DNA of 64,000 nt, taken from the NCBI GenBank assembly GCA_029557895.1, contig JAKQHT010000023.1:1-64000 (forward strand). Direction: 5' to 3'. This document shows, piece after piece, positions 10,456 through 19,214 of this stretch. Under the pieces are notes generated by a model. The model ran no database searches. It was given only the letters and a program-made list of their open reading frames with translations, and was not told the origin of the DNA. Both the position numbers and the translations under genes were made by a program. The DNA is from Bacteroidota bacterium (lineage in GTDB: Bacteria > Bacteroidota > Bacteroidia > Flavobacteriales > Flavobacteriaceae). The first letter of the stretch is position 1, and every line of letters begins with the position of its first letter.

Positions 10456-12027
10456 CTATTTATAATTTTCATTGACCAGATCGATAACACCTTCAACCGT
10501 TGGGGTTTTTGCAACGCGTACATCTTCAAAATGTTTTCTGGCAACTTCGGCCGTGGTTTCTCCAATGCAATAGGCCACCTTATCGGCTTTGTTTTTCAAT
10601 AGATAACTTTCTACGGTCGAAGGGCTGAAAAACAGGATGCCTTCAATGCCTTCGTCTATTTTATCGGAATCCAAAACGGTTTGATAAGACACAATTTCGT
10701 GGAGCTTTATTTGGTTTTTTTCAAGTATTTCCGGCAGTTGGTCAAGGCGTGATTCACCACAAAAATATGTGGCTTCGCTGCCTTCCATATACTCCACCAG
10801 ATATTCTGCCAGGGCTTCAGCATTGTTTTCGGAATGTCTGACCTTACCTATTTTTGCCTCGACCAGCTTTTTTGTCCGTCGGCCCACACAGTAAATATTC
10901 CCAAACTGCAATTGTTCTTTTGGCATGATGGCAGCAATGGCCTCCACGGCATTTTGGCTGGTTATGATGACATTATCGTGTTTTTGTTTGAGCAGCGGTT
11001 TTGGAATACGGTTAAGGGATATTCTCAAAAAGTCAGAACTTTCGGCCTTTACATTTTTGAACCGTAATCGCTGCAATTCGGTTAGCTTTTTCGTAGAAAA
11101 CACTTGGGTCTTCCTATCCACGTCACGAATGTCAACCAAAAGTCGGCGTCCACCGCGTTCAAGGATCTGTAGCGAACAGAATTCCGCAATTTTTTGATGG
11201 TTACCCAAAATTTCGGTTCGGTTTACCTCAATTTTTTTACTGCCGTCCAAGCTCAAAAGCACACCTTGAAAGTGTACCTGTCCATCCTTTATTTGTGCCA
11301 ATGCCCCAATGGGTGCCGAGCAACCACCCTCGAGATAGAAAAGAAAATCACGTTCTATGTCGGTACAGATTTCAGTTTCTTCATCATTGATTTCTTGGCA
11401 TATCTGCCTTATGTGGCTGTCGTTTTCTCTTGCTGCAATCATGATGGCACCTTGTCCGGGCGCAGGGAGCATCCATTCGAGGTTAATGGCGCCTTGTGGT
11501 CTTAATCCTAAACGTGCCAATCCGGCTGCGGCAAAGATGGCGCCGTTCCAGTCGTTTTCTTTAAGCTTTTGTAAGCGTGTATTGACGTTGCCACGCAGGC
11601 CGACAACCGTATGGGTGGGATGGCGGTTGAGCCACTGTGCTTTGCGGCGCAAGCTTCCGGTAGCTATGACAGCGTGTTCTTGTGATAAGAATTCTTCATT
11701 GTTCTTGTACACCAAGGTATCCCTGAAATTCCCCCGCTTGAGCACGGCAACTTGCGTTAGTCCTTCGGGCAGCTCCGTCGGGACGTCCTTGAGCGAATGT
11801 ACCGCTATATCTATCTCGTTGTTGAGCAGTGCGATATCCAATACTTTTGTAAAAACTCCGGAAATGCCCATTTGGTAGATGGGCTGGTCTTGGGACAGGT
11901 CGCCTGTGGATTTTAATGGGACCAATTCGGTATTGTGTCCCAAATATTCTAACTGATGCTGTACGGTTTTGGCCTGCCATAGCGCCAGTTCGCTATCGCG
12001 GGTTCCAATCCTAATGGGTTTAGACAT
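10456..12027 (-). CDS. hemCD: Fused porphobilinogen deaminase / uroporphyrinogen-III synthase
   Basis: This 523-residue fusion carries out two consecutive steps. Residues 1 to about 300 are HemC: TRDSELALWQA, HSLKDVPTE (Asp81), GSLRRKAQW, LRGNVNTRL, and the dipyrromethane cofactor site EGGCSAPIG with Cys236. Residues about 310-523 are HemD: ITSQNAVEAI, YCVGRRTKKLVEA, FCGESRLDQLPEIL, FFSPSTVESYL and AYCIGETTAEVA. The fusion would let the unstable hydroxymethylbilane pass directly to ring closure. HemC-HemD fusions occur in other Flavobacteriaceae. Its ATG lies 8 bp inside the end of hemA, suggesting translational coupling. Confidence 0.95.
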   Translation of the reverse strand: MSKPIRIGTRDSELALWQAKTVQHQLEYLGHNTELVPLKSTGDLSQDQPIYQMGISGVFTKVLDIALLNNEIDIAVHSLKDVPTELPEGLTQVAVLKRGNFRDTLVYKNNEEFLSQEHAVIATGSLRRKAQWLNRHPTHTVVGLRGNVNTRLQKLKENDWNGAIFAAAGLARLGLRPQGAINLEWMLPAPGQGAIMIAARENDSHIRQICQEINDEETEICTDIERDFLFYLEGGCSAPIGALAQIKDGQVHFQGVLLSLDGSKKIEVNRTEILGNHQKIAEFCSLQILERGGRRLLVDIRDVDRKTQVFSTKKLTELQRLRFKNVKAESSDFLRISLNRIPKPLLKQKHDNVIITSQNAVEAIAAIMPKEQLQFGNIYCVGRRTKKLVEAKIGKVRHSENNAEALAEYLVEYMEGSEATYFCGESRLDQLPEILEKNQIKLHEIVSYQTVLDSDKIDEGIEGILFFSPSTVESYLLKNKADKVAYCIGETTAEVARKHFEDVRVAKTPTVEGVIDLVNENYK

Positions 12028-13264
12028 GTTCTGTAAATTCTAACTGAAACACTTTTTTGATAAGCTCAATGCTTTCATCGGTAGAAAGGTCATCATTTTT
12101 TAGATGATGTGCAAAGTGGTTCGTTATTTTTTGAATGATATTGTTTCCGATGAGCTCCGCCTGTGCTTCGTTAAAGTCGGCAAATTTCTTTCGGTGCAAT
12201 TCCAATTCGGCATTTTTCAAATCCAAAAGTTTAAGTTTGAGCGCGTTAATGGCTGGGGCAAATTTTCGTGTTTCGAGCCATTCCATAAAATCGTGCTTTA
12301 CCTCCTCAATGATGTTTTCGGCCAATGGGATAAAGGTTTTACGGCGTTCGAGGGTATCATCGGTCACACGTGAGAGATCGTCGAGGTGGATGAGGCTTAC
12401 ATTGGCATGTTCTGTAACGTTTTGGTCCACGTTCCTTGGGATGGACAGATCGAGAATGAGCAAAGCTTTCTCTGCCGCAAGTTGTTCTTTGCCAATGGTA
12501 GGTGTCTGTGCTCCCGTTGCAACGATCAGGATGTCGGATGTGCTGATTTCGTCTTTGAGGGACTCAAGACCTTTGACCACCAGATTGAATTTTCCGGCGG
12601 TTTCTATTGCTTTCGATTTTGTCCTGTTGATAAGGGTAATGTGGGTGTTTTTGGTGTGTTTCACAAGGTTTTCGCAGGTGTTGCGCCCAATTTTTCCGGT
12701 ACCGAACAGTAATATGTTTTTTGAGCTTACATCTTTCACATTATTCAAAATATATTGTACCGAAGCAAAAGATACCGATGTTGCACCTGATGATATTTCT
12801 GTTTCGTTTTTGATGCGTTTACTGGCCTGGATAACCGCGTTGACCAAGCGCTCGGTAAAGGCGTTGAGCAAGCTTCTTTCTTTGGAAGCCCTTGCGCTGG
12901 CCTTCAACTGGCTAATGATTTCAAAATCGCCCAATATCTGGCTGTCAAGTCCGGAACCTACTCTGAAAAGGTGCGATATAGCATTCTTTCCCTTATGGAT
13001 ATAGGCTACTTTTTGAAATTCTTCCAAAGTACCTTTGGTGTTGTCGCAAAGCAGCTTTATGAGTTGGTACGGATGCTCCGAAAAACCGTAGATTTCCGTA
13101 CGGTTGCAGGTCGAAATAATAAAAATGCTTTCGATGCCGTTGGTTTTGGCCTGCTCCAGAAGCGTCGCTTTGGAAAGCTCGTCCAAGCTGAAATGCCCTC
13201 TGATGGTGGCATCGGCTTTTTTGTAGCTCAAACCGATGGCGTAAAAATGGGTGGCTCGTGTCAT
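12020..13264 (-). CDS. hemA: Glutamyl-tRNA reductase
   Basis: HemA reduces glutamyl-tRNA to glutamate-1-semialdehyde, the committed step of the C5 pathway. The catalytic cysteine is Cys53 in IISTCNRTEIYG. The Rossmann motif LLFGTGKIGRNTCENL lies near 185, and a dimerisation helix makes up the last 90 residues. The length (414) is normal. It is the first gene of the minus-strand heme run, and a consensus -7 box lies about 40 bp upstream. The next enzyme, glutamate-1-semialdehyde aminomutase (HemL), is not in this window. Confidence 0.96.
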   Translation of the reverse strand: MTRATHFYAIGLSYKKADATIRGHFSLDELSKATLLEQAKTNGIESIFIISTCNRTEIYGFSEHPYQLIKLLCDNTKGTLEEFQKVAYIHKGKNAISHLFRVGSGLDSQILGDFEIISQLKASARASKERSLLNAFTERLVNAVIQASKRIKNETEISSGATSVSFASVQYILNNVKDVSSKNILLFGTGKIGRNTCENLVKHTKNTHITLINRTKSKAIETAGKFNLVVKGLESLKDEISTSDILIVATGAQTPTIGKEQLAAEKALLILDLSIPRNVDQNVTEHANVSLIHLDDLSRVTDDTLERRKTFIPLAENIIEEVKHDFMEWLETRKFAPAINALKLKLLDLKNAELELHRKKFADFNEAQAELIGNNIIQKITNHFAHHLKNDDLSTDESIELIKKVFQLEFTEHV

Positions 13265-13302
13265 TTGGCGGGTTCGTTGCCGTTTATTTTCAAACTAAAG
13301 AG

Positions 13303-13310
13303 CAAAAGTA
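13303..13310 (-). promoter_or_regulatory. Promoter -7 box for hemA operon
   Basis: On the minus strand the sequence is TACTTTTG, an exact match to the Bacteroidota TAnnTTTG. A TTG lies 21 bp upstream at the -33 position. It is about 40 bp before the hemA ATG. Confidence 0.65.
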
Positions 13311-13371
13311 TCAATGTAGGTCTAATAAAAACAACGCTAAAGGAACTTAAAATGTCGATTTCGGTTTTTGT

Positions 13372-13412
13372 TACTTTTGAGGTTCACAAAAAAGATAAAA
13401 TCCGTACTTTTG
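13372..13412 (+). promoter_or_regulatory. Two tandem -7 boxes for the araC-hemH-hemJ operon
   Basis: TACTTTTG occurs at 13372-13379 and again at 13405-13412, both exact TAnnTTTG matches on the plus strand. Together with the hemA box on the other strand they make a compact divergent control region of 221 bp between hemA and the AraC-type regulator. Confidence 0.55.
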
Positions 13413-13485
13413 CAGCATTTACAACCGTTTTGAACGATTTAATTTGGAATCAATCTAAATAACACATAAAAATAGCCGAACAACT

Positions 13486-14370
13486 ATGGATAAAAAAAAT
13501 GTCGCTATAGGTTCTTTTGACGAAACCGAAATTGAAGAGGGTTTTATCGTATTGACCTATCGCAATGATTCTGTAGGCATGGAGGTGGTTGAACGCAGCA
13601 ACGACAGTAGTTTCATTCAGTTTCATTTTTGTCCAAAAGGTTCTGGAAAGTTCATTTTCAACGAAGGCCGCTATGCATTGGACATCCGTGAAGAAAACAC
13701 CCTCTTATTATACAATCCGCAGCGCGACCTGCCCATTCATCTGGAAATGGAACCGGGTTCATGGATGGTTTCGGTGTTGATATCTATCAAAAAATTTCAC
13801 GGGCTGTTTTCACAAGAAGCCGACTATATCACGTTTTTAAGTCCGGAAAACAAAGACAAAAAGTATTATAAGGATGGAAAAATAACGCCATCAATGGCCA
13901 TTGTTCTGACACAGTTGATGCAGTTTAGCTACAATTCGTCCGTAAAAAACATGTACTACAAGGGCAAGGCGTACGAACTGTTGAGCCTCTTTTTTAACCG
14001 CACCGAAGGCACCGATGTTGCGCAATGCCCTTTTTTGATGGATGAGGCCAACGTGATCAAGATACGCAAGGCCAAGGACATTGTCATCGCTCGTATGGCA
14101 GAACCTCCAAGTTTACGTGAATTATCGGAAGAAATTGGCCTGAACTTAAAAAAACTAAAAGAAGGCTTTAAACAGATTTATGGCGACTCTGTTTATAGTT
14201 TTTTGTTCGACTATAAGATGGAGTACGCACGAAAACTTCTGGAGTCGGGAAGCTATAACGTCAACGAAGCGGGGCTAAAAGTTGGGTATAGTACTTCGAG
14301 CCATTTTATTGCAGCTTTTAGAAAAAAATTCGGGACAACGCCTAAAAAATATGTACAATCCATAAGCTGA
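13486..14370 (+). CDS. AraC-family transcriptional regulator next to heme genes
   Basis: The 294-residue protein has an N-terminal sensing half with beta-rich, cupin-like character (residues 1-180) and a C-terminal AraC DNA-binding domain with two helix-turn-helix units. These are PSLRELSEEIGLNLKKLKEG at about 206-225 and the signature AGLKVGYSTSSHFIAAFRKK at about 264-283, followed by FGTTPKKY. The ligand is not evident. It is transcribed away from hemA and is followed 4 bp later by hemH, so its placement suggests control of heme synthesis in response to iron or a tetrapyrrole. That role is inferred from position only. Confidence 0.85.
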   Translation: MDKKNVAIGSFDETEIEEGFIVLTYRNDSVGMEVVERSNDSSFIQFHFCPKGSGKFIFNEGRYALDIREENTLLLYNPQRDLPIHLEMEPGSWMVSVLISIKKFHGLFSQEADYITFLSPENKDKKYYKDGKITPSMAIVLTQLMQFSYNSSVKNMYYKGKAYELLSLFFNRTEGTDVAQCPFLMDEANVIKIRKAKDIVIARMAEPPSLRELSEEIGLNLKKLKEGFKQIYGDSVYSFLFDYKMEYARKLLESGSYNVNEAGLKVGYSTSSHFIAAFRKKFGTTPKKYVQSIS

Positions 14371-14374
14371 TTAG

Positions 14375-15415
14375 ATGAAAAAAGGGGTAATTTTGGTCAA
14401 TCTCGGTTCTCCCGATAGTCCAAATCCAAAAGATGTAAAACGCTATTTGGACGAGTTTTTAATGGATGAACGTGTTATTGACGTGCCGTTTTGGGCAAGA
14501 GCGCTCATTGTAAGGGGCATCATTTTGAACACAAGACCCAAAGCATCCGCAGAAGCGTACCAAAAAATCTGGTGGGAAGACGGTTCGCCGCTCATTGTGA
14601 TCTCCGAAAGATTGAAACAAAAAGTACAGCAAAAAGTAGCATTCCCGGTGGCATTGGCTATGCGCTACGGCAGCATGAGCATAAAAAACGGTTTGCAGGA
14701 ATTGGTTGATAAGGGCGTCACGGAAGTGTTCATAATTCCGTTGTATCCGCAATTTGCCATGGCAACTACCGAGACCATCTTGGTGCTTGCCCGGCAATTA
14801 CAAAAAGACCATTTTCCCGATTTAAAACTTACAGATTTACCCGCATTTTACAGCAACCCCGATTATATTAAAGTGCTTTCAAAACGCATAGCAAAACATC
14901 TTGAAGGTAAAACGTTTGAGCATTTGTTGTTTTCGTACCATGGCGTACCAGAAAGGCATATCCGAAAACGCGATGTAACCAAATCGCATTGCAAAATAGA
15001 CACAAACTGCTGTGTTACAGCATCAAAAGCACATCAATTTTGTTACAGGCATCAATGTTTTGAAGTAACGCGCTTGGTTGCCGAACAACTCAATTTAACA
15101 GAAAACACTTATTCGACTTCGTTTCAGTCGCGTTTAGGTTTTGACCCTTGGCTGCAGCCTTATACCGATAGAACCATTGAACGGCTGGCAAAACAAGGCA
15201 TCAAAAATATGGCGATCGTAACGCCGGCATTTGTGAGCGATTGTCTTGAAACCCTTGAAGAAATCGCGATAGAGGGCGAAGAAATTTTTCAAGAAATGGG
15301 CGGCAACACCTACACGACCGTACCGTGTTTAAACGACGACGATGAATGGGTCGCGCTATTGTCTAAATGGATAAATGAATGGGCAGATTCGGGTGTCGAG
15401 ACAACCGCAATTTAA
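14375..15415 (+). CDS. hemH: Ferrochelatase
   Basis: Ferrochelatase inserts Fe2+ into protoporphyrin IX, the last step of this route. The 346-residue protein begins MKKGVILVNLGSPDSP. It carries the metal-binding His189 in FSYHGVPERHI, a FQSRLGFDPWLQPYT block, and the conserved acidic helix PAFVSDCLETLEEI. Four cysteines in a HCKIDTNCC region and at CYRHQC may be structural. It starts 4 bp after the AraC-type regulator and ends 3 bp before hemJ, so the three form one transcript. Confidence 0.97.
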   Translation: MKKGVILVNLGSPDSPNPKDVKRYLDEFLMDERVIDVPFWARALIVRGIILNTRPKASAEAYQKIWWEDGSPLIVISERLKQKVQQKVAFPVALAMRYGSMSIKNGLQELVDKGVTEVFIIPLYPQFAMATTETILVLARQLQKDHFPDLKLTDLPAFYSNPDYIKVLSKRIAKHLEGKTFEHLLFSYHGVPERHIRKRDVTKSHCKIDTNCCVTASKAHQFCYRHQCFEVTRLVAEQLNLTENTYSTSFQSRLGFDPWLQPYTDRTIERLAKQGIKNMAIVTPAFVSDCLETLEEIAIEGEEIFQEMGGNTYTTVPCLNDDDEWVALLSKWINEWADSGVETTAI

Positions 15416-15418
15416 ATT

Positions 15419-15964
15419 ATGGAATACTACAACTATATAAAGTCGTTTCATTTAATTTTTGTAATCACTTGGTTTGCGGGCTTGTTTTATATGCCCAGAT
15501 TATTTGTTTACCACATAGAAGCCACGCAAAAACCATCGCCCGAAAAAGAAATTTTGGCCAAGCAACTCAAACTTATGGCAAAACGCTTGTGGTCCATCAT
15601 TACGTGGCCATCAGCGGTACTCGCTACCGGTTTTGGGGTTTTGTTGCTCATATTGTATCCGGCTTGGTTGCGGCAAGGATGGATGCATGTTAAGCTGGCT
15701 TTTGTGGTGTTGCTGTTGATTTATCATTTCAAAACGCACCAATATTACATGCAATTGCAGCGTGACGAGGTTACAAAAACATCCAATTTTATGCGGCTTT
15801 GGAATGAAGGTGCAACTTTTATATTGTTTGCCATCGTGTTTTTGGTCATACTTAAAAGTGCTATCAATTGGGTTTTTGGCATTGTGGGGATTGTTGTATT
15901 GGGTGTTTTATTGATGCTCGGATTTAAAATTTACAAAAAAAAACGAGGTGAAAATTTCAAATAA
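15419..15964 (+). CDS. hemJ: HemJ-type protoporphyrinogen IX oxidase
   Basis: This 181-residue membrane protein has about four to five helices and the HemJ/UPF0093 N-terminal signature. That signature is YIKSFHLIFVITWFAGLFY then MPRLFVYHIEA, with the heme-liganding His11 and the second His32. HemJ oxidises protoporphyrinogen IX to protoporphyrin IX, the substrate of the ferrochelatase encoded just upstream (3-bp spacing). It is sometimes annotated as a CopD-like protein. Context with hemH, and the absence of hemG or hemY here, favour the oxidase role. Confidence 0.9.
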   Translation: MEYYNYIKSFHLIFVITWFAGLFYMPRLFVYHIEATQKPSPEKEILAKQLKLMAKRLWSIITWPSAVLATGFGVLLLILYPAWLRQGWMHVKLAFVVLLLIYHFKTHQYYMQLQRDEVTKTSNFMRLWNEGATFILFAIVFLVILKSAINWVFGIVGIVVLGVLLMLGFKIYKKKRGENFK

Positions 15965-16133
15965 AAAAATCCAAATGCGCCGTGCTCGGTAGGCAGTAAA
16001 AAACATCAAAACAGTTAATCAACTTTGGCATTTTGGCCGTATTTTTTTCACTTTTGGAATTTCGAATTTTTAAATTTGGAATTTAACGGTTTGGTTCAAT
16101 TATTGTTATCTTTAGCCAGTTACAGCCTCTCTT

Positions 16134-17591
16134 ATGAAAACAAGAAAGCTCTCTTTGCGCGTACGGATATTTTTCGCCATGATTTTGTTGATATTGTCGG
16201 CATCCATACTTATTGCGGCCGTGACCATTTTCCAATTTAACGAGCAAGCGCAGAACTATCACAAAGAGCGTCTGGAACGCAAGGAAGAAAACATCAAACG
16301 GCACATCGATTTTGTGATACGAGAAACGACCTACCCCGTCACATCAGAGTACATTCCGTTGATTTTCAAGGATGAAATACATAAGATAGCAGACATTCAC
16401 AGGCTTCAGGTCAACCTCTACGATTTGGAAGGCAGTTTTCTGAAATCTTCAAAAGAAAACATCGAAGGCATCACCCAGCAAAAATGTTTGAGCGCAGAAA
16501 TTCTTAATGAAATCTCGAACACACCCGAACATCGCTATGTCGAAAAAACGGTTATGGAAGGTCAGGTTTACAGATCGTCTTACACTTTTGTTACCGACAA
16601 AAAATTCAAACCCCTTGCCATAGTAAGCCTGCCATATCTTGAAAATGACGAGATGCTCAACCAAGAACGCAACGAGTTTTTGATGCGGTTGGGTTATGCC
16701 TACATTCTAATGCTCGGTATTGCTGTGGTATTGGCGTTTTTGCTTTCAAAATACATTACCAAATCGCTCAAGACCATCAGTGACAAAATCAATGAAACAC
16801 GACTTGAGAAAAAGAACAAAAAAATTGATATAGATTCTTCGAGCAAGGAGATTGTGACATTGGTCAATTCGTATAATAGCATGATCGACCAACTTGAAGA
16901 AAGTGCCATAAAACTTGCCACGAGCGAGCGAGAGCACGCTTGGCGCGAAATGGCAAAACAAGTGGCGCACGAAATCAAAAACCCACTGACGCCCATGCGG
17001 TTAACTGTCCAGAATTTCCAAAGGAAATTTGACGCCCAAGACCCAACTGTGCAGCAAAAAGTAGATGAGTACAGCAAAACCCTCATTCAGCAGATAGATA
17101 TGATGAGCTCGATAGCATCTGCTTTTTCAAATTTTGCAAAGATGCCGGCGCAGCAAAACGAATTGCTCAATGTAGTAGAAGTGGCCAATTTGGCTCTGGA
17201 TATTTTCAGTGAAGACTACATAACGTTTGAGTGTGAAAAAGAAGAAATCATAGCAAAGTTCGATCGTTCGCAACTTATAAGGGTCATTACCAATTTGGTT
17301 AAAAACGCCATACAGGCCATCCCGGAAGACCAACACAAAAAGCGGATAAAAATCAAGGTTTTTGATGAAGACCAAACCGTTTTTATCACAGTTTCCGATA
17401 ACGGCATTGGCATTTCAAAAGAATTTGGCGAAAAAATATTTGAACCCAAATTTACCACAAAATCAAGCGGTATGGGGCTCGGGCTTGGTATGGTAAAAAA
17501 TATCGTGGAAACCTATAACGGAAGCATTTACTTTATATCGGAAGCGGGCAAAGAAACGGTTTTTACGGTTACATTCCCTAAATCCATTTGA
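16134..17591 (+). CDS. Membrane sensor histidine kinase (NtrY-like)
   Basis: The 485-residue protein has two membrane helices (about 11-32 and 184-206) that enclose a periplasmic or lipid-facing sensor of about 150 residues. A HAMP-like linker follows, then the phospho-acceptor motif VAHEIKNPLTPMRLTVQNFQ with His279. The ATPase domain shows an N box (NLVKNAIQAIP), a G1 box (VSDNGIGIS), and a GMGLGLGMVKNIV G2 block. The proline-rich HEIKNPLTP form is typical of NtrY-like kinases. No response regulator lies beside it, so it is an orphan. It lies 169 bp downstream of hemJ; membership of the heme operon is doubtful. Confidence 0.85.
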   Translation: MKTRKLSLRVRIFFAMILLILSASILIAAVTIFQFNEQAQNYHKERLERKEENIKRHIDFVIRETTYPVTSEYIPLIFKDEIHKIADIHRLQVNLYDLEGSFLKSSKENIEGITQQKCLSAEILNEISNTPEHRYVEKTVMEGQVYRSSYTFVTDKKFKPLAIVSLPYLENDEMLNQERNEFLMRLGYAYILMLGIAVVLAFLLSKYITKSLKTISDKINETRLEKKNKKIDIDSSSKEIVTLVNSYNSMIDQLEESAIKLATSEREHAWREMAKQVAHEIKNPLTPMRLTVQNFQRKFDAQDPTVQQKVDEYSKTLIQQIDMMSSIASAFSNFAKMPAQQNELLNVVEVANLALDIFSEDYITFECEKEEIIAKFDRSQLIRVITNLVKNAIQAIPEDQHKKRIKIKVFDEDQTVFITVSDNGIGISKEFGEKIFEPKFTTKSSGMGLGLGMVKNIVETYNGSIYFISEAGKETVFTVTFPKSI

Positions 17592-18005
17592 CAGAAACAT
17601 ATAGCCTTAACCCATAGCGTATTATGTTTTTAGCCACAAAGGAATGGATTTAATTGATTGCAAAACTTTCAATCATATCCGTGAAGTAATATTATTGTCT
17701 ATAAAATATTTATCTGTGTGTCTATTGGCAAACATTACGACTTGATTGCCAATAATAATTGTGTTTTAATAGATGGTGCGCCACTGGGAGCCTAATATTT
17801 TATGTATTGGTCATGGCGCATTGACCCAATCGGGTGTTTGTCTTACAAGCCCAGACACAATGATGCAAACCAGATAGAATAGCAAAGACATCTATTGCCA
17901 TTTATATGAATCCAAACTTCAAGAAATCAAAGACTTGAAATTGCACAAAGAAGACCCTTAAATTCACAAAAAAAGACGCTGCAACACTCCGTCATCAACA
18001 CAATA
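17592..18005. other. Intergenic region, no intact gene
   Basis: This 414-bp stretch lies between two convergent genes. I find no RNA gene, terminator or complete frame. A short plus-strand open stretch near 17897-17961 (YESKLQEIKDLKLHKEDP, then a stop) looks like coding sequence and could be a remnant. Confidence 0.4.
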
Positions 18006-18692
18006 TCACTCTTGTGGCTTCCTTAATAAGGCTTCCTTACTGATTTTGGCAAGGTTAAAGTTGGGGTCCAGAGCCAAAGCTCTGTTGAGCGTAGCAATGG
18101 CAGTTTCTACATTCGCATTGGGATCTTCGTTGTAAATTACCAATGCCTGTAAGTATGTGAATGCTGCCCTCAGGGATGTTTCGTAAGGCTGTTGTGTTTC
18201 GTAAAAAGCCCGCATCATATCAGGCTTGGCATTGGCCAGACCGTATTCTATCTTTTTTTTAGCACCTTGCAAATCATTTAACTGAATCCTTAAATCCGCA
18301 ATTTCATAAGCCAAATAGGCGTTTGGATTTCGCGCAAAAAGCACTTCATAGTTTTCAACGGCTTTTTCCGTGTGGTTCAGCGATTTGAGTGCTATTGCCC
18401 TAACTTCTATGTTGAGATCGGAATTGCTTGTATTGCTCTCTACGCCTATGGTGTTGAGGGCTTGAACATATTGTCCTTCAGAAACATAAAAATAGGCAAT
18501 GGTGTCTTTTCTGGCCTGTGTGGGCGCAAGTACGTCCAAGTGTGTCAGCGCATCGATGACCCCGCGCACATCGCCTTGTACTTTCATTTGTTTGTAAAAT
18601 GCTTCATAGTGTTTCTGGAGCTCGTTTTTGCCCTGTGCCGATACAACGGTCACAAAACCACAGACGGCCAAAATGATACATAATTGCTTCAT
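18006..18692 (-). CDS. Secreted TPR-like protein of unknown function
   Basis: The 228-residue protein starts with a signal peptide (MKQLCIILAVCGFVTVVSAQ) and then consists of helical TPR-like repeats, such as NHTEKAVENYEVLFARNPNA, AYLAYEIADLRIQLNDLQGA and VETAIATLNRALALDPNFNL. It is probably a periplasmic scaffold. No catalytic motif is visible and no partner lies beside it. It has its own promoter box just upstream, downstream of the terminator that closes the candidate RNA gene. Confidence 0.75.
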   Translation of the reverse strand: MKQLCIILAVCGFVTVVSAQGKNELQKHYEAFYKQMKVQGDVRGVIDALTHLDVLAPTQARKDTIAYFYVSEGQYVQALNTIGVESNTSNSDLNIEVRAIALKSLNHTEKAVENYEVLFARNPNAYLAYEIADLRIQLNDLQGAKKKIEYGLANAKPDMMRAFYETQQPYETSLRAAFTYLQALVIYNEDPNANVETAIATLNRALALDPNFNLAKISKEALLRKPQE

Positions 18693-18711
18693 TATAGTTC
18701 AATTTTGAGGT

Positions 18712-18719
18712 CAAAGCTA
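18712..18719 (-). promoter_or_regulatory. Promoter -7 box for the TPR gene
   Basis: The minus strand reads TAGCTTTG, an exact TAnnTTTG, 19 bp before the ATG. It lies between the terminator at 18750-18778 and the gene, so the gene does not need transcription from the RNA upstream. Confidence 0.5.
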
Positions 18720-18749
18720 TAAAATTTATTCGATTTTTTCTGAAAATAG

Positions 18750-18778
18750 AAAAGGACGTTTGCTTCAAACGTCCTTTT
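18750..18778 (-). terminator. Terminator at the end of a candidate structured RNA
   Basis: A 13-bp perfect stem (AAAAGGACGTTTG/CAAACGTCCTTTT) encloses a 3-nt loop. No protein gene ends near it on either strand. Confidence 0.75.
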
Positions 18779-18880
18779 CTGACCAACCGGGCAAAATCTC
18801 GAGGATTTGTACATTATTACCAATCCGGTTTTAACCCTGGCTGGCACTTACCACCGATGCCGCTCCACCAATGGTAAAAT
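18779..18880 (-). ncRNA. Candidate structured non-coding RNA ending at a terminator
   Basis: Two stacked elements can be drawn on the minus strand. The first is a hairpin with TTACCA/TGGTAA arms (18872-18877 and 18848-18853). The second is a long irregular helix in which CCAGCCAGGG (18844-18835) pairs with CCCGGTTGG (18791-18783), with inner AAAA/TTTT and GGATT/AATCC pairs. One base pair in CCAGCC/GGTTGG is G-U when read on the minus strand but A-C on the plus strand, which favours minus transcription. The perfect terminator follows directly. I could not match it to tmRNA, 6S, SRP or RNase P RNA. The 5' end is not defined and could lie further right. Confidence 0.4.
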
Positions 18881-19187
18881 CCGAGTTTAAATACTTGCTT
18901 ACCCTTTACATAAGCTTATTGAGAGTGGCGGTCTTTGTCTGTGATTATAAAAATGCCTTATTTAAATCCATTTATGGTAAATGAAACTATCGTGCCGATT
19001 TTTCATGAAAACGAAAAACGAACAACTATGTCGCTGCTTTTAAGCGAATTAGATGTCAAAACGTGATGTATAGCGAACAATTCAAAATGTGTAAAGCAAA
19101 CCGTTTGTGTAAAAACCTTGTGTAAAAATTTTACAAGCCACTGCACGCCCAACATTGTTTTTCGTATAAACGCCTTAAAAAACTTTG

Positions 19188-19195
19188 TACATTTG
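19188..19195 (+). promoter_or_regulatory. Promoter -7 box for threonine dehydrogenase
   Basis: TACATTTG is an exact TAnnTTTG 19 bp before the chosen ATG at 19215. It rules out the ATG at 19185, which would lie upstream of the transcription start. Confidence 0.6.
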
Positions 19196-19214
19196 CTCCA
19201 AATTTATTTTGGCA

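Noticed and set aside
12135-13004. 289-codon plus-strand frame opposite hemA
   Set aside because: It is serine-rich and lacks domains; hemA on the other strand explains the openness.
18750-18778. Hairpin as a riboswitch attenuator of the TPR gene
   Set aside because: A -7 box lies between the hairpin and the gene, so transcription of the gene does not depend on passing it.
18779-18880. Candidate RNA as SRP, 6S, tmRNA or RNase P RNA
   Set aside because: The GGAAG tetraloop motif, tRNA-like end and GAGGAAAGTCCGGGC-type core are absent, so no known class was assigned.
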